From Pseudoprimorskyibacter insulae (lineage in GTDB: Bacteria; Pseudomonadota; Alphaproteobacteria; Rhodobacterales; Rhodobacteraceae): a stretch of DNA of 64,000 nt. Positions 18,001 through 27,512 of the stretch are shown piece after piece; within the stretch, counting starts at the first letter, position 1, and each line of letters starts with the position of its first letter. The notes beneath the pieces are model-generated. The model had not been told where the DNA came from. It saw only the letters and a program-made list of their open reading frames with translations, and searched no databases. The stretch lies in contig NZ_OMOJ01000010.1 in the NCBI RefSeq assembly GCF_900302505.1, positions 28,780-92,779 on the forward strand. The letters are read 5' to 3'. Made by a program: the position numbers and the translations under genes.

Positions 18001-19050
18001 TCACTGAGCCATCAAAGTTGCACGCAGAGCTTTCAGATCGGTCGTCGCATAAGTATCGACGTTCTCGCTGGTGATCAGCGCCTGCGGAGTGGCAACCACT
18101 CGGGGCAGATCTTGCCCGGCAAGCAGACGCAGGGCAACTTCCATCGCCACTTCGCCAGTCAGCACGGGGAAGCTGTCGACAGTGCCGGTCAAATCGCCAG
18201 CACGCACCGCAGCATAAGCATCCGAGATACCGTCGGTGCCGAAAACAGCAGTCTGTTCGGCCTTGCCGGCCGCCTTGACCGCTTCGACCACACCCAAGGC
18301 CATGCCGTCGTTGTTCGCATAGAAACCGATCAAATCAGGGTGCTGCTGAAGGATCGTCGCAGCGGCGTTAAACGCCAATTCACGCGACCAATCAGCCGGA
18401 ACCGATGCCACAACTTCAAAGTTGCCGGCAGCTTCGATTGTCTCGGTAAAACCTGCGGTACGCTGACCTGCTGCAAAGACGCCAGCCTGGCCCTCGATGA
18501 CGGCAACCTTACCACCCTCGGGGTGGTTTTCGATGAACCATTTGGCGACACGAACGCCGTTGTCTTTCTGGACGTTACCGACGTAATGCGCGACCGAGGG
18601 GATCACGGCGTCGTTCACGTTGACCACAGGTACGCCTGTCGCCATCGCTTTTTCCAGTGCCGGGATCAGGTTGGCATCGGTCTGCGGCGAGAACAGAAGT
18701 GCGCTGAAGCCCTGCGAAATCAGCGTTTCGGCAATCGAAAGCTGGCCCAGCTGATCGCCTTCGCTTTGTGCCGCCTGATAGACGACATCGACGCCATGAG
18801 CGCTGGCAAAGCTGCTATAGCCCTCGCCCAACGAACGCCAGTATTCGTTCGTCAGCGTCTTAGAGACGCCGCCGACTTTGGTGCCATCCGCAACGTCGGG
18901 CAGTGCGCCAAATTTGGCATCCAATTCGGACCAGTCCATCCGGTCCGGCTCGCTGTCAGAGTTCAGCGGCGCCAAGTCCTGTGCCTGCGCCATGCCCACG
19001 CCAAGTGCCAGAGCACTGGCGATCAGTGCGGATTTCAGAAAATGTTGCAT
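18001..19050 (-). CDS. ribose-type ABC importer substrate-binding protein (RbsB-like)
   Basis: 349 residues with a Sec signal (MQHFLKSALIASALALGVGM, cleavage after AQA) and a Peripla_BP_4 fold. Typical elements are VGGVSKTLTNEYWRSLGEGY, QGFSALLFSPQTDANLIPAL and YANNDGMALGVVEAVKAAGK. It captures a sugar in the periplasm. The ligand is not deducible; the kinase and TIM-barrel isomerase in the operon point to a rare aldose or ketose. Confidence 0.9.
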   Translation of the reverse strand: MQHFLKSALIASALALGVGMAQAQDLAPLNSDSEPDRMDWSELDAKFGALPDVADGTKVGGVSKTLTNEYWRSLGEGYSSFASAHGVDVVYQAAQSEGDQLGQLSIAETLISQGFSALLFSPQTDANLIPALEKAMATGVPVVNVNDAVIPSVAHYVGNVQKDNGVRVAKWFIENHPEGGKVAVIEGQAGVFAAGQRTAGFTETIEAAGNFEVVASVPADWSRELAFNAAATILQQHPDLIGFYANNDGMALGVVEAVKAAGKAEQTAVFGTDGISDAYAAVRAGDLTGTVDSFPVLTGEVAMEVALRLLAGQDLPRVVATPQALITSENVDTYATTDLKALRATLMAQ

Positions 19051-19089
19051 TCGGGTCTCCTCCCTTTTGTCAGTTTAAAGATTTCTCGA

Positions 19090-20082
19090 TCACGCCAGAA
19101 CTTCGTCCCGAAGAGCGAGTTGCGCGATTTCAGTTCCAACCACAGGGTCTTGAGCGGCAAGTGCCTCACCCAGGCGATTGTTGGATTCGATCAGGTCAAC
19201 GGCCTGCAACATTCGGCGAACGGTCCGAATGTTTGCTGCGCACTCTGCGACAGGGTCCAGGCCGGATGCGTCCGGGAAAGTGTCAAAATAGATGGCACCA
19301 TCGTATCCGCCGCGTTTGACTTCGCGGAGCAGTTCCAGTGTCGCCTGCACATGCACCGCAGCCACCATCAGCCCGTCGTCGCGCTTGGCATATCCATCGT
19401 TCAGGTGCATCCCGAGCAGCTTGGAGCGCCGCATGATATGCGAGGCCGACAGTGCAGGCTGTTCATTTGCATAAAGCGAATGAGCGAAATCGATGGTTAC
19501 ACCCAGATTGGGCGCGCCGACTTCTTCGATCGCCATAAGCGTTGTCGCGGCATCGGGCAAAAGGGAATAGGACCGCGGCTCATTCGGCTTATATTCGATC
19601 GAAATCTGGCAATCCGGGTCATGAGCCGCAACTTCGGCAATACCCTCAATCTCGTCGGCCCAAAGCGCTTGGTAGTCACACTGAAAGCCATAGTCGAAAC
19701 CGTCCTGGCCGAGCCAGAGCGTCATCATCGGGGCTCCCATCTCACGCGCGGCATCGATTCCCCTTTTGGTCAGATCAATAGCCTCGCGGCGCACGGCGCG
19801 GTCAGGGTTTGTGAAAGCGCCTCGTTTGAACGCCGGGTTGGTGTAATACCGCATTGCAAGCCCGGACACGCTCAACCCATTGTCGCCGACCATATTTGCG
19901 ACATCGCGCGGTTTTTCCGCGACATGATCAGGATAGTTAAGGTCCAACTCCGTCAGGCCATCGACCGTAGCTGCACGGGCGATCATTTGGGCCAAACTTG
20001 GCTTACCCGACAGATCCGGCCAGTAACTGCCAGCATCCGATGCGAATGAATTGATACGAGTGGCGAAGCGTTGTCCAAGCAT
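19090..20082 (-). CDS. sugar-phosphate isomerase/epimerase, xylose-isomerase-like TIM barrel
   Basis: A 330-residue metal-dependent cytosolic isomerase of the AP_endonuc_2 family. Candidate metal ligands in order are Glu in SIEYKPNEPRS, Asp in TIDFAHS, His in GMHLND, and an acid in AIYFDTFPD. It opens the ribose-like operon (40 bp before the binding-protein gene) and is preceded by a repeated CGTAARTT motif. It would convert the imported sugar to the form used by the PfkB kinase. Alternatives are an inosose-type dehydratase or a sugar epimerase. Confidence 0.8.
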   Translation of the reverse strand: MLGQRFATRINSFASDAGSYWPDLSGKPSLAQMIARAATVDGLTELDLNYPDHVAEKPRDVANMVGDNGLSVSGLAMRYYTNPAFKRGAFTNPDRAVRREAIDLTKRGIDAAREMGAPMMTLWLGQDGFDYGFQCDYQALWADEIEGIAEVAAHDPDCQISIEYKPNEPRSYSLLPDAATTLMAIEEVGAPNLGVTIDFAHSLYANEQPALSASHIMRRSKLLGMHLNDGYAKRDDGLMVAAVHVQATLELLREVKRGGYDGAIYFDTFPDASGLDPVAECAANIRTVRRMLQAVDLIESNNRLGEALAAQDPVVGTEIAQLALRDEVLA

Positions 20083-20108
20083 GTGATTCTCCTTGCTTCA
20101 CAAATTAT

Positions 20109-20125
20109 CGTAAGTTCGTAAAGTT
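20109..20125 (-). promoter_or_regulatory. direct repeat upstream of the isomerase gene
   Basis: CGTAAGTT is followed immediately by CGTAAAGTT, about 30 bp upstream of the isomerase ATG. The GTAAAGTT half also occurs in the palindrome at 24496-24510 in front of the second sugar importer, so one RpiR-type regulator may bind both. Confidence 0.4.
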
Positions 20126-20177
20126 GGAAAGATAAAAAGTGGCCGAATGGCAGACAGGCATGAATTTTCCTTATATA

Positions 20178-20648
20178 TTAGAGATTTACAGAGATGACTG
20201 GAGGCAAGTTGATGACCCCCTTGGTCAAAATGAAGCAGCCATAGGGGCCACTATCCGAGGTGCGGATCACACCGAAACAATTGCGCGCAGCCGCATAGAA
20301 TTCGAAACGATCCAGAGCGCCCATACCGACATCACGACCTTCGATTTCATTAACCACCGACTGAATTTCACTAAACAGAGGCAATTGCGCCTCAGGGTCG
20401 CCAACAACCTTCATGCGCTGAACCGGCTCAGGTATGAATGTATCCAGCGGCATCAGGCTGAGCAGCGCCCCGATTGCCGCAGGCAAATCCGACCCCGCCA
20501 TATGCAGGACCTTTCCCGCAACAGTGTGGCGGGCAATCTCTGCTGCCGGATGATTGACATCGCATAACAATACGCTGTCGCCATGCCCCATCGACATCAA
20601 CATGTGAAGAATTTCGGCGGTCAGCCTTTGGTCAATCCCCTTCAACAT
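20178..20648 (-). CDS. RbsD/FucU-family sugar mutarotase
   Basis: A 156-residue cytosolic protein that interconverts sugar anomers or pyranose/furanose forms. Family features are MLKGIDQRLTAEILHMLMSMGHGD with the catalytic His, VLLCDVNHPA, and a C-terminal GPYGCFILTKGV. The length fits FucU better than RbsD. Its ATG overlaps the stop of the upstream permease (TAATG), so it belongs to the MalFG-like importer operon. It hints that the substrate is a reducing sugar such as a deoxyhexose or pentose. Confidence 0.85.
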   Translation of the reverse strand: MLKGIDQRLTAEILHMLMSMGHGDSVLLCDVNHPAAEIARHTVAGKVLHMAGSDLPAAIGALLSLMPLDTFIPEPVQRMKVVGDPEAQLPLFSEIQSVVNEIEGRDVGMGALDRFEFYAAARNCFGVIRTSDSGPYGCFILTKGVINLPPVISVNL

Positions 20649-21562
20649 TACTTCACCGCCCCCGCAGCCATCCCTTTGATGATAAAACGCTCCAGCAATA
20701 TCCCAACCAAAAGCAGTGGCAGAATTGCAGCAAAGGAAAGCGCGGCCATGGACCACCACGAGATGCCTTGCGACCCTGTTTGCGAGGCGACCATGACTGG
20801 CAAAGTATTTGCGTGGGTCGAGGTCAGAAGCGCCGCAAAGAAATATTCATTCCAGGTCAGAACCAGGGAAATTATGAAAGCAGACACCATGCCCGGCAAA
20901 GACAGCGGCAAGATGATCGTCAGAAAGGCGCCCCATATTGACAAACCATCAACCAGCGCGGCTTCTTCCAATTCGCTAGGGATCGCGGCGAATTGGTCCT
21001 TCATGATCCAAACAACTATCGGCAAAACACTAAGAGTATAGAGCAAGATCAAACCAAACCGCGTGTCCAGAAGGGCCATTGATTTGTACAGCACCAGAAA
21101 TGGCAGCGCCAAGACGACGGGCGGCAAGATCAGCTGGCTCAGGAAAAAGAACGAGATATCATCGTTCTTCATGAACCCGAATTTATAGTCGAACCGCGAA
21201 AGGCCATAGGCAGCCGTACCGCCCAATCCAACAGCCAGCAGTGAGGCCGTCACGGCGATCACCGCCGAGTTGCTGAATCGCTTCAGGAACTCACCCCGAA
21301 CCGAGGATGGCTCGGCGATTGTGTCGGGAGACAGTCCAAGTGATCGCCAGCCCAGCCAGTTTGGCTTGAAGTCTATCCAAGGCAGAATATGCCCCTTCAT
21401 CACGTCGGGCGCCGTCTTGAAGGCTGTGGTCAATGTCCAGAAAATCGGCATCAAACAGACGAAAGCCCAAAGCCCAAGCGCTGCGTAAAGTGCTAGACGC
21501 CCAAATCTTCGCTTTACCGGGATACGATCGGCAGGGTGGTCGTGAAAAATCTGAACACTCAT
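20648..21562 (-). CDS. carbohydrate ABC importer permease (MalG-like)
   Basis: A 304-residue inner-membrane permease. The EAA loop ELEEAALVDGLSIWGAFLTI near residue 210 contacts the ATPase. The first helix is LYAALGLWAFVCLMPIFWTL, and an extended periplasmic loop follows it, as in carbohydrate-uptake-1 permeases. It overlaps the MalF-like gene by 4 bp and the mutarotase gene by 1 bp. Confidence 0.9.
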   Translation of the reverse strand: MSVQIFHDHPADRIPVKRRFGRLALYAALGLWAFVCLMPIFWTLTTAFKTAPDVMKGHILPWIDFKPNWLGWRSLGLSPDTIAEPSSVRGEFLKRFSNSAVIAVTASLLAVGLGGTAAYGLSRFDYKFGFMKNDDISFFFLSQLILPPVVLALPFLVLYKSMALLDTRFGLILLYTLSVLPIVVWIMKDQFAAIPSELEEAALVDGLSIWGAFLTIILPLSLPGMVSAFIISLVLTWNEYFFAALLTSTHANTLPVMVASQTGSQGISWWSMAALSFAAILPLLLVGILLERFIIKGMAAGAVK

Positions 21563-22635
21563 GCGTCAGCCCCTTTCCAGCGATTGGTGAATTTGATCAG
21601 GCCAGTCATTCCTATGACAATCACCACCAGATAGAACATCGCCAACATCGTCCCATAGCCAACGTTCGATCGGTCTCGATATTCGCGATAGATGAAACTG
21701 GTGACACTATCGGTCGCGCCCCCCGGACCGCCACCAGTGACGGTGATGATGATGTCAGCCAGCTTCAACTTGAAGATCACACGGATCAAAATTGCTGTGA
21801 TCGACACCCGTGCCATTATGGGAAAGGTGATCTCGAAAAACCTACGGACACCTCGGGCTCCATCAACATCTGCAGCCTCGTTCAGATCCTTGGGGATCGC
21901 CTGCAGGCCTGCCAACAGCATGATCATCATGAACGGAATATAGGTCCAGGCATCCATCAACATGATGGTCAGCTTTGCGATAGCGGGATCCCCAAAGAAG
22001 GTTGGATTGTCGACACCCAGACTTCGCAGGAGCCGGGCGACTGGACCAAACCGGTTTTCCAGCATGGATTTGCCAATCATCCAGCTGACCGCAACAGGCG
22101 ACAGCATCAGCGGCAAGAGAAATGCGACGCGAAAAAATTTGCGCCCACGGATCTCGGCGTTCAGCATTAAAGCCAGACCAAAGGCGACGATGTACTCGGC
22201 AAGGATTGCAAGCACATACCAACCCATATTGCCCATCGAGCGCCAGAAATACGTATCGCCGAACATTTGCTTGATGTTGGCGAGCCCGTTGAATTGCCGG
22301 CCGTCAGGATTGGCGAGGTTCCAATCGGAAAATGCAATTGTCAGCCCAAAAACCAGCGGAAAAAGCGCCAGCGATGCAACAAACAGAGCCGCAGGCAACA
22401 CGAACAAGACCCGCTTACCTTGCTCCCCGCGCACGATCACCTGACTGGCACAAAGCGCAATCGCCCACAGGACATAGGCATATAGTGTTGGGCGCCAATT
22501 TGTGAGGCCGAGAGGCAAATACTGCGCGGCAATCGTGCCAAGAAGCAGCAAAGACGCCGCCGCGTTCAGACCATAGCCTAAGCGCAGACGCCGGGCCGAA
22601 TCCACCTGTGTCGCAACAATATGAAGCTTGCTCAT
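21559..22635 (-). CDS. carbohydrate ABC importer permease (MalF-like)
   Basis: A 358-residue inner-membrane permease, longer than many MalF partners because of two extra N-terminal helices (about residues 20-75). The EAA loop is PKDLNEAADVDGARGVRRFF. It heterodimerises with the MalG-like protein encoded next. It follows the binding-protein gene after a 69-bp gap that holds a strong hairpin. Confidence 0.9.
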   Translation of the reverse strand: MSKLHIVATQVDSARRLRLGYGLNAAASLLLLGTIAAQYLPLGLTNWRPTLYAYVLWAIALCASQVIVRGEQGKRVLFVLPAALFVASLALFPLVFGLTIAFSDWNLANPDGRQFNGLANIKQMFGDTYFWRSMGNMGWYVLAILAEYIVAFGLALMLNAEIRGRKFFRVAFLLPLMLSPVAVSWMIGKSMLENRFGPVARLLRSLGVDNPTFFGDPAIAKLTIMLMDAWTYIPFMMIMLLAGLQAIPKDLNEAADVDGARGVRRFFEITFPIMARVSITAILIRVIFKLKLADIIITVTGGGPGGATDSVTSFIYREYRDRSNVGYGTMLAMFYLVVIVIGMTGLIKFTNRWKGADA

Positions 22636-22660
22636 TACGGGTCTTTCCTAAAATCCAAGT

Positions 22661-22692
22661 CGGTGATGGCGTTGGGAGTAGCGCCATCACCG
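22661..22692 (-). promoter_or_regulatory. stem-loop between sugar-binding-protein and malF-like genes
   Basis: A perfect 11-bp stem (CGGTGATGGCG / CGCCATCACCG) with a 10-nt loop and no T-run. A likely partial terminator or mRNA-stability hairpin that lets the binding protein exceed the permease. Confidence 0.6.
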
Positions 22693-22704
22693 TGATTACA
22701 GCGA

Positions 22705-24357
22705 TCAGAGACCGAGCGACGCGCGATACAGAGCGATCTGGCTGTCGCGACCGATCTGGTCGGTAATCTTCTCCCAGGCTTCAGCGATAGCATCGCCGAT
22801 AGCCTGCGCGCTCTCGTACTGGCCCGCAAACCCTTTGGCCAATTCGTCCTCGGCCGCCGAATAGTACTGGAAGATCCCCGGAATGCGCGGCTCGACCGCA
22901 GCATTAGGATGGTTATAGCTGTCTAGGTTCGACCCAAGGAAATCCTCGACAAAGGCGCGATCATAGCCAGCAATTTCCCATTCATCGTAGTTGAAATGAG
23001 ACTTGCGATAGGGCTGGTATCCCGACGGATAGGCCGAGGTCCAAAGCGAGATGTCCTTACCGCCCAGATGAGCCGCAGCAGACCAAGCCGCCTTGCGCTT
23101 CAATTCGTCACCCGACACACGCGAGGTCACATAGATACCCCACCCAAGATAGGCCATGTTGGGGGATTCATTGTACCGCTCTTCCCATTCTTGGGTCTTC
23201 GAATTGTACACCCGGTTCGCGCCCGGCAGGATATCGAAACCGACGACATCACCGACAACTGAACTGTCCGAGGTCCGCGCAGAAGAACCTACATCACCCC
23301 ACCACGTCAGCATCGAGCCGGTTCCGGCCAGAAACTGCTGGAAGGCAGTCGTGCCGGGATCTGCATTTATCTGATCGGCAGGATAGGCGCCGGGCGTCGC
23401 GATCAGGTCCAGCACATCCTGAATGGCCTGCACGAAAGCCGGATTGTTGACCCGCGGCTTCATCGTCTCGGGATCGAACAGCCATGCAGGATCGTCGGGA
23501 TGCTTGGCATATGCGGTTGCGCGGTCTTCAAGGAAATAAAAGCTGAAGCCACCCCAACTTTTCATGGGGTCAAGGAAGCCATGCGCCGGCAAGCCGGTCA
23601 GCGGATCGTCTTTGCCGGCAAGGAACTTGGAATAGGCGTTGACCTGCTCCCAAGTCTTGGGAACCGACCAATCGGAACCGTCGCCTTCTTTGGCCCAAGC
23701 CTGTGCAAAATCAGCATTGTCATAATAATCGGTCCGATACGAGAACGTGTGACAATCGCCATCCACGGTGACACGATAGGTCTTTCCATCCCAAGTCCCG
23801 ACAGGAGCTTTGAGATAGTCTACCAGATCGTCCATATCGATCGCATCTTTGACCCACTCGGGCATCTCATCCAACAAGCCACGACCAGCCGTATCCCCTT
23901 CGAAGGGCGCGCCCATTTCCAAGAGATCGAAATCCACCGTTCCGGTGGCAATCGACTGTTGCAGTCTGGCGTTATAGTCCCCCTGCGCCAGATCGATCCA
24001 ATTGATCTTTGCGCCGGTGTATTCTTCCCATGACGATAAGAACGCGCGGAATAGCACGTTGTGCAGGTTCTGGTTGTTGGTCCCCATAAAGGTAAGCTCA
24101 ACACCAGCAAATTCGCCCGGCGCAACATTGGCTTTTGTCTGCCCGAGGCACAACGCCCCAACCTTGCGCCAGTCAGCCTCTGTCGGCGCGCCATTCCCGA
24201 CGCCAGGGATTTGCAAAATCTGCTCGCGGACAGACCCAGCCTGTGCCAGCGCAAACTTTGGCATCGCCGCCAGCGCGCCGGTTGCAGCCGCCCCACGCAA
24301 CATTGTCCGTCGGCTCATTCGCCCCGAGGTCATGGCTTTGTAAATATCTGTTTTCAC
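22705..24357 (-). CDS. carbohydrate ABC importer substrate-binding protein (large, Tat-type signal)
   Basis: A 550-residue extracellular solute-binding protein (SBP family 1 class, larger than the usual ~420). The N-terminus SRRTMLRGAAATGALAAMP has a twin-Arg motif followed by a hydrophobic stretch and A-L-A-Q-A cleavage site, pointing to Tat export. The core includes GTVDFDLLEMGAPFEGD and VPKTWEQVNAYSKFLAGKDD. It is the first gene of the MalFG-like operon and is divergent from the ATPase gene. Its ligand is unknown. Confidence 0.85.
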   Translation of the reverse strand: MKTDIYKAMTSGRMSRRTMLRGAAATGALAAMPKFALAQAGSVREQILQIPGVGNGAPTEADWRKVGALCLGQTKANVAPGEFAGVELTFMGTNNQNLHNVLFRAFLSSWEEYTGAKINWIDLAQGDYNARLQQSIATGTVDFDLLEMGAPFEGDTAGRGLLDEMPEWVKDAIDMDDLVDYLKAPVGTWDGKTYRVTVDGDCHTFSYRTDYYDNADFAQAWAKEGDGSDWSVPKTWEQVNAYSKFLAGKDDPLTGLPAHGFLDPMKSWGGFSFYFLEDRATAYAKHPDDPAWLFDPETMKPRVNNPAFVQAIQDVLDLIATPGAYPADQINADPGTTAFQQFLAGTGSMLTWWGDVGSSARTSDSSVVGDVVGFDILPGANRVYNSKTQEWEERYNESPNMAYLGWGIYVTSRVSGDELKRKAAWSAAAHLGGKDISLWTSAYPSGYQPYRKSHFNYDEWEIAGYDRAFVEDFLGSNLDSYNHPNAAVEPRIPGIFQYYSAAEDELAKGFAGQYESAQAIGDAIAEAWEKITDQIGRDSQIALYRASLGL

Positions 24358-24495
24358 AACGTTCCTCCTAGTTGGTCACCAAAGACCTTATCCAAACCGC
24401 CATATCGAACGGTTTTTGCGACCCTCCTGCCGCATGGCAGGGCCTGCAATTACACGCCCTGTCGCAATAGCTATTCGATGCTTTATGGGTTGTCA

Positions 24496-24510
24496 AACTT
24501 TTGTAAAGTT
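24496..24510. promoter_or_regulatory. palindrome in the divergent sugar-importer promoter region
   Basis: AACTTT-TGT-AAAGTT is a perfect 15-bp inverted repeat in the 214-bp gap between the divergent binding-protein and ATPase genes. It is a good operator candidate for a regulator controlling both directions, perhaps the RpiR protein at 14595-15458. Confidence 0.5.
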
Positions 24511-24571
24511 GTGATGTTACCGCAAATCAATTCTGATTGACGATGCGACAAGGCATTGGGAGGACGCGCCA

Positions 24572-25651
24572 GTGGTTAACATCACCATCAATAATCTTAA
24601 GAAGAAGTACGGCGAGATGCAGGTCGTACACGGCATTGACCTCGATATCGCTGACGGGGAATTCGTGGTGCTCGTCGGCCCGTCGGGCTGCGGAAAGTCA
24701 ACGTTGCTGCGGATGCTTGCAGGCCTAGAGGAGATCACTTCAGGGACTATCGCGATTGGTGACCGGGTCGTGAACAACCTGCCTCCATCGGAAAGGGACA
24801 TCGCTATGGTATTTCAAAGTTATGCCCTCTATCCGCACAAGACGGTCGCGCAAAACATGGGGTTTGCCCTCAAAATGCGCGGCATGGAGGCCGCGGACAT
24901 CACTGAACGTGTATCAAATGCCGCCGAGATTCTCGGGCTGACACCCTATCTGAATCGCACCCCTCGCGCCCTGTCCGGCGGCCAGAGACAGCGCGTCGCC
25001 ATGGGGCGTGCAATTGTCCGCGATCCGGCCGTTTTCCTGTTTGATGAGCCACTGTCAAACCTCGACGCTAAATTGCGTGTTCAAATGCGGGGTGAGATAC
25101 GGTCCCTGCAACAACGCCTGAAAACGACGACCGTTTATGTGACTCACGACCAAATCGAGGCCATGACAATGGCCGACAAAATTGTCGTCATGCAAGGCGG
25201 ACAAATCGAACAAGTTGGATCGCCGCTTGAGCTCTACGACTATCCGGCCAACACTTTTGTCGCCAGCTTTATTGGTTCGCCTGCAATGAACCTCTTGAGT
25301 GGCGTGATTGATAATGAATCGGTCAGGATTGGCGCTGATACTCTTCCTGTGCCGAAGGGCATGTCCCTCCAGAATGGTCGCGACGTGACCTTTGGCTTTC
25401 GCCCTGAAGCCCTGACAATCAGCGACGACGGCGCCGGCCTCAAAGCAACCGTCGAAGTCGTCGAACCAACGGGCGCCGAGACCCATCTTGTTTTGAAACA
25501 CGGCTCCGAGAAATTCGTCGCCGTCCTCCGGAGCCGAATTTATTGCGAGGTCGGCCAACAGCTTACAATCATGCCAAATACGGAAAAAACGCATCTATTC
25601 GACGCCACATCAGGACAACGGCTTGCAAATAGCGCAGAAGATCAGGTGTAA
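24572..25651 (+). CDS. carbohydrate ABC importer ATPase (UgpC/MalK-like)
   Basis: A 359-residue cytoplasmic ATPase. Walker A is [17 protein letters not shown]-loop [10 protein letters not shown], signature [14 protein letters not shown], Walker [13 protein letters not shown] and H-loop VYVTHDQ; a C-terminal MalK-type regulatory OB domain with [10 protein letters not shown] follows. The start codon is GTG with GGGAGG 8 nt upstream. It is transcribed away from the MalFG-like operon it must serve, since that operon lacks its own ATPase. Confidence 0.93.
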   Translation: MVNITINNLKKKYGEMQVVHGIDLDIADGEFVVLVGPSGCGKSTLLRMLAGLEEITSGTIAIGDRVVNNLPPSERDIAMVFQSYALYPHKTVAQNMGFALKMRGMEAADITERVSNAAEILGLTPYLNRTPRALSGGQRQRVAMGRAIVRDPAVFLFDEPLSNLDAKLRVQMRGEIRSLQQRLKTTTVYVTHDQIEAMTMADKIVVMQGGQIEQVGSPLELYDYPANTFVASFIGSPAMNLLSGVIDNESVRIGADTLPVPKGMSLQNGRDVTFGFRPEALTISDDGAGLKATVEVVEPTGAETHLVLKHGSEKFVAVLRSRIYCEVGQQLTIMPNTEKTHLFDATSGQRLANSAEDQV

Positions 25652-26061
25652 CGCGGCATTTACATAAATTGAGACACCGAGGAAACAAATTCAATTTGTG
25701 TCGTCAAAGGTAATCCACCAGGCGCATTTTGTGCGCTGCGCCAAATTTGCGACTGGCAACACTATCGCCTCCAATAGTCCAGTATGCGTTTTGGACTGGC
25801 CCAAGATTCCCCATAGAATTCGCCCTCTACAACCTCCCTGTGGACGAACGACTGGCAGCACCGGTATTGCCGGTGCCGCCTTTTTCCGAATGATCGATTG
25901 AACGGTCCAATATGTTCGCAAGACGAATCATCGCGTGACCTAAGTATCGGCAGGCATCCCCTGCCGGCGATCTCGCGGCGCTCCAAGATTTCTTCTTTGG
26001 CCCGCCGAATATAACATATATCGCTTGGCGATATTTCGCGTATCGTGTCCGTTTCGCGGGC
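25652..26061. other. 410-bp stretch without a recognised gene
   Basis: It holds a short palindrome (ACAAATT-C-AATTTGT near 25686) without a T-run, and otherwise nothing I recognise. The frames open here are short and lack ribosome sites. Confidence 0.4.
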
Positions 26062-26289
26062 ATGAACTTCCGGGACCGTGTGGCACAGAACATCCCGGAC
26101 TTGATACGCGCCCGCGGCCTCAGCCAGGAGGAGCTTGCTCATCAGGCCGATGTGAGCCGCGGCCATATGGGCCAGGTCGAGACGGCCAAGTTCGCGGCCT
26201 CCTTCGAATGGCTGGAAATAGTAGCGCGGTCTTGCTTGCAATCAATGTATCTTCGGTTTCGCCTTTCTTCTGGCGGCAACTTCCGTTAG
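26062..26289 (+). CDS. small XRE-family (Cro/CI-type) HTH regulator
   Basis: 75 residues. MNFRDRVAQNIPDLIRARGL is followed by SQEELAHQADVSRGHMGQVE, a clear HTH_3 fold, and then KFAASFEWLEIVARSCL. The last ~20 residues (LRFRLSSGGNFR) do not look like the family's usual ending, so the C-terminus may be frameshifted. It lies just upstream of the IS427-type element and may be a leftover of a larger module. Confidence 0.65.
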   Translation: MNFRDRVAQNIPDLIRARGLSQEELAHQADVSRGHMGQVETAKFAASFEWLEIVARSCLQSMYLRFRLSSGGNFR

Positions 26290-26363
26290 ATAACGGCAAC
26301 CAGTGATTGAGTTGCTGTATTTATGGGTTCCGTGGCGAAGAGAAATTCAGGCTGGCCTTTCTA

Positions 26364-27176
26364 GGGTCTGTGGACATTCATCTTGACGCAATCAAAGCAG
26401 CGGCAAGGTTCCAACTGGTTGTGTAGCTGCAATCAGTTTTGTCGTAGCGTGTTGCTATACCTCTGAATTCCTTGATCTTCGCGAAGTAGTTTTCAATCAG
26501 ATGCCGCCACTTGTAAGCTTCTGTGTCATAGTCGCGCTGGTGCTTGCGGTTCGTTTTCGGCGGGATCACGGCACTTGCGCCGCGCTCATCCAACTCTTCC
26601 AGAAGCCCTTTCGCATCGAACGCTTTATCCGCCATGAGCGCGCCGAAGGAGATGTCCCGGATCAGCGGTGCGACTCCTTTCATGTCGTGCGCCTGACCCG
26701 GCAGCAACAGAAAGCGGACCAGGTTGCCAAGCGCGTCTACCAGCGCGACGATTTTGGTCGTCAGGCCGCCGCGCGAACGTCCGATGGCCTGAGCTTGAGT
26801 CCCCCTTTTGCGCCGGTTGCCTTCTGGTGAACCTGAACGATGGTGCCGTCGATGAGTGCGTATTCAAGGTCGGGCTCACCGCTTATGGAGTTGAAAAGAC
26901 TCTCGAATACGCGGGCTTTGGCCCAGCGGCGGAAACGCCGGAACTGACTGTTCCAGTTGCCGAAAGCCGGCGGCAAGTCACGCCATGGCGAGCCGGTCCG
27001 AACCCGCCAGAAAACTGCTTCCAGGAACAGGCGATTATCCTTTGCCGTGGCCCCCGCGTCGCCGGCCTTCACCGGCAGATGCGGCTCAAGCCGCTGCCAT
27101 ACACGATCCGTCACCACAAAGCGCTGCTCGTTCATTCAAACCTCCATTTGGGAGGTTTGAATCAGAAATCAGACCC
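26364..27176 (-). mobile_element. IS5-family (IS427-group) insertion sequence
   Basis: 813 bp, with ends starting GGGTCTG on both sides: GGGTCTGTGGACATTCA at the left, GGGTCTGATTTCTGATTCA at the right read inverted. It carries the two-frame transposase typical of the IS427 group. A perfect target duplication is not visible. Confidence 0.8.
26378..27135 (-). CDS. IS427-group transposase (two frames, frameshift)
   Basis: Frame A (124 residues from 27135) begins MNEQRFVVTDRVWQRLEPHL and contains DLPPAFGNWNSQFRRFRRWA plus the first catalytic Asp in LIDGTIVQVHQ. Frame B, joined at an A4G5 run (plus-strand 26801-26809), supplies QAIGRSRGGLTTKI, the second Asp in LMADKAFDAKGL, and the Glu in HLIENYFAKIKEFRGIATRYDK. 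The layout fits programmed frameshifting in this IS group, so it is probably intact. Confidence 0.8.
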
Positions 27177-27280
27177 GATGGGAATCCTGATTGTCCACAG
27201 GTTCTAGCATGAATGCCTGGGCGCTACCTCAACTCAACCTCCGCGGCACACGCACCTCACCCTGAAAGAGCGTCGCGCCG

Positions 27281-27512
27281 GTGCGCGCCGAGCTTTTCGG
27301 TATCGAAAGGCTGGAGCAACATGCCGCCTGCCTGGCCGAGGTACAACGTATCTGCGCCTCTACACCGCGTGTCGCGTCACTGCGCCAGCGACTGGACAAT
27401 AATGCGACGGCTCTGCGGGCCACCCGCAAGGCCTGTCCCTCAGAGTCGGCAGCGGGAAAACCTATTGTCCCCGCTGCCCAATGGCTGGTGGACAATTTTC
27501 ACAGAGTCGAAG
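27281..27512 (+). pseudogene. NdvB-type cyclic beta-glucan synthase, N-terminal fragment
   Basis: The frame reads RAELFGIERLEQHAACLAEV and, 45 residues on, PAAQWLVDNFHRVEGL, the characteristic N-terminus of the very large (over 2800 residues) membrane cyclic beta-1,2-glucan synthases of GT84/GH94 type. It is cut at base 27513 by the IS5-family element; the rest of the gene is not in the window. It therefore marks a host gene destroyed by insertion plus rearrangement. Confidence 0.65.

Noticed and set aside
17860..20049. A 729-codon open frame on the plus strand
   Set aside because: Antisense to the ribose-like binding protein and isomerase genes; the composition (His/Arg/Gln-rich) and lack of motifs mark it as a shadow.
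25680..25700. Terminator after the UgpC-like gene
   Set aside because: The palindrome ACAAATT-C-AATTTGT is AT-rich with almost no loop and no T-run, so it does not fit an intrinsic terminator.
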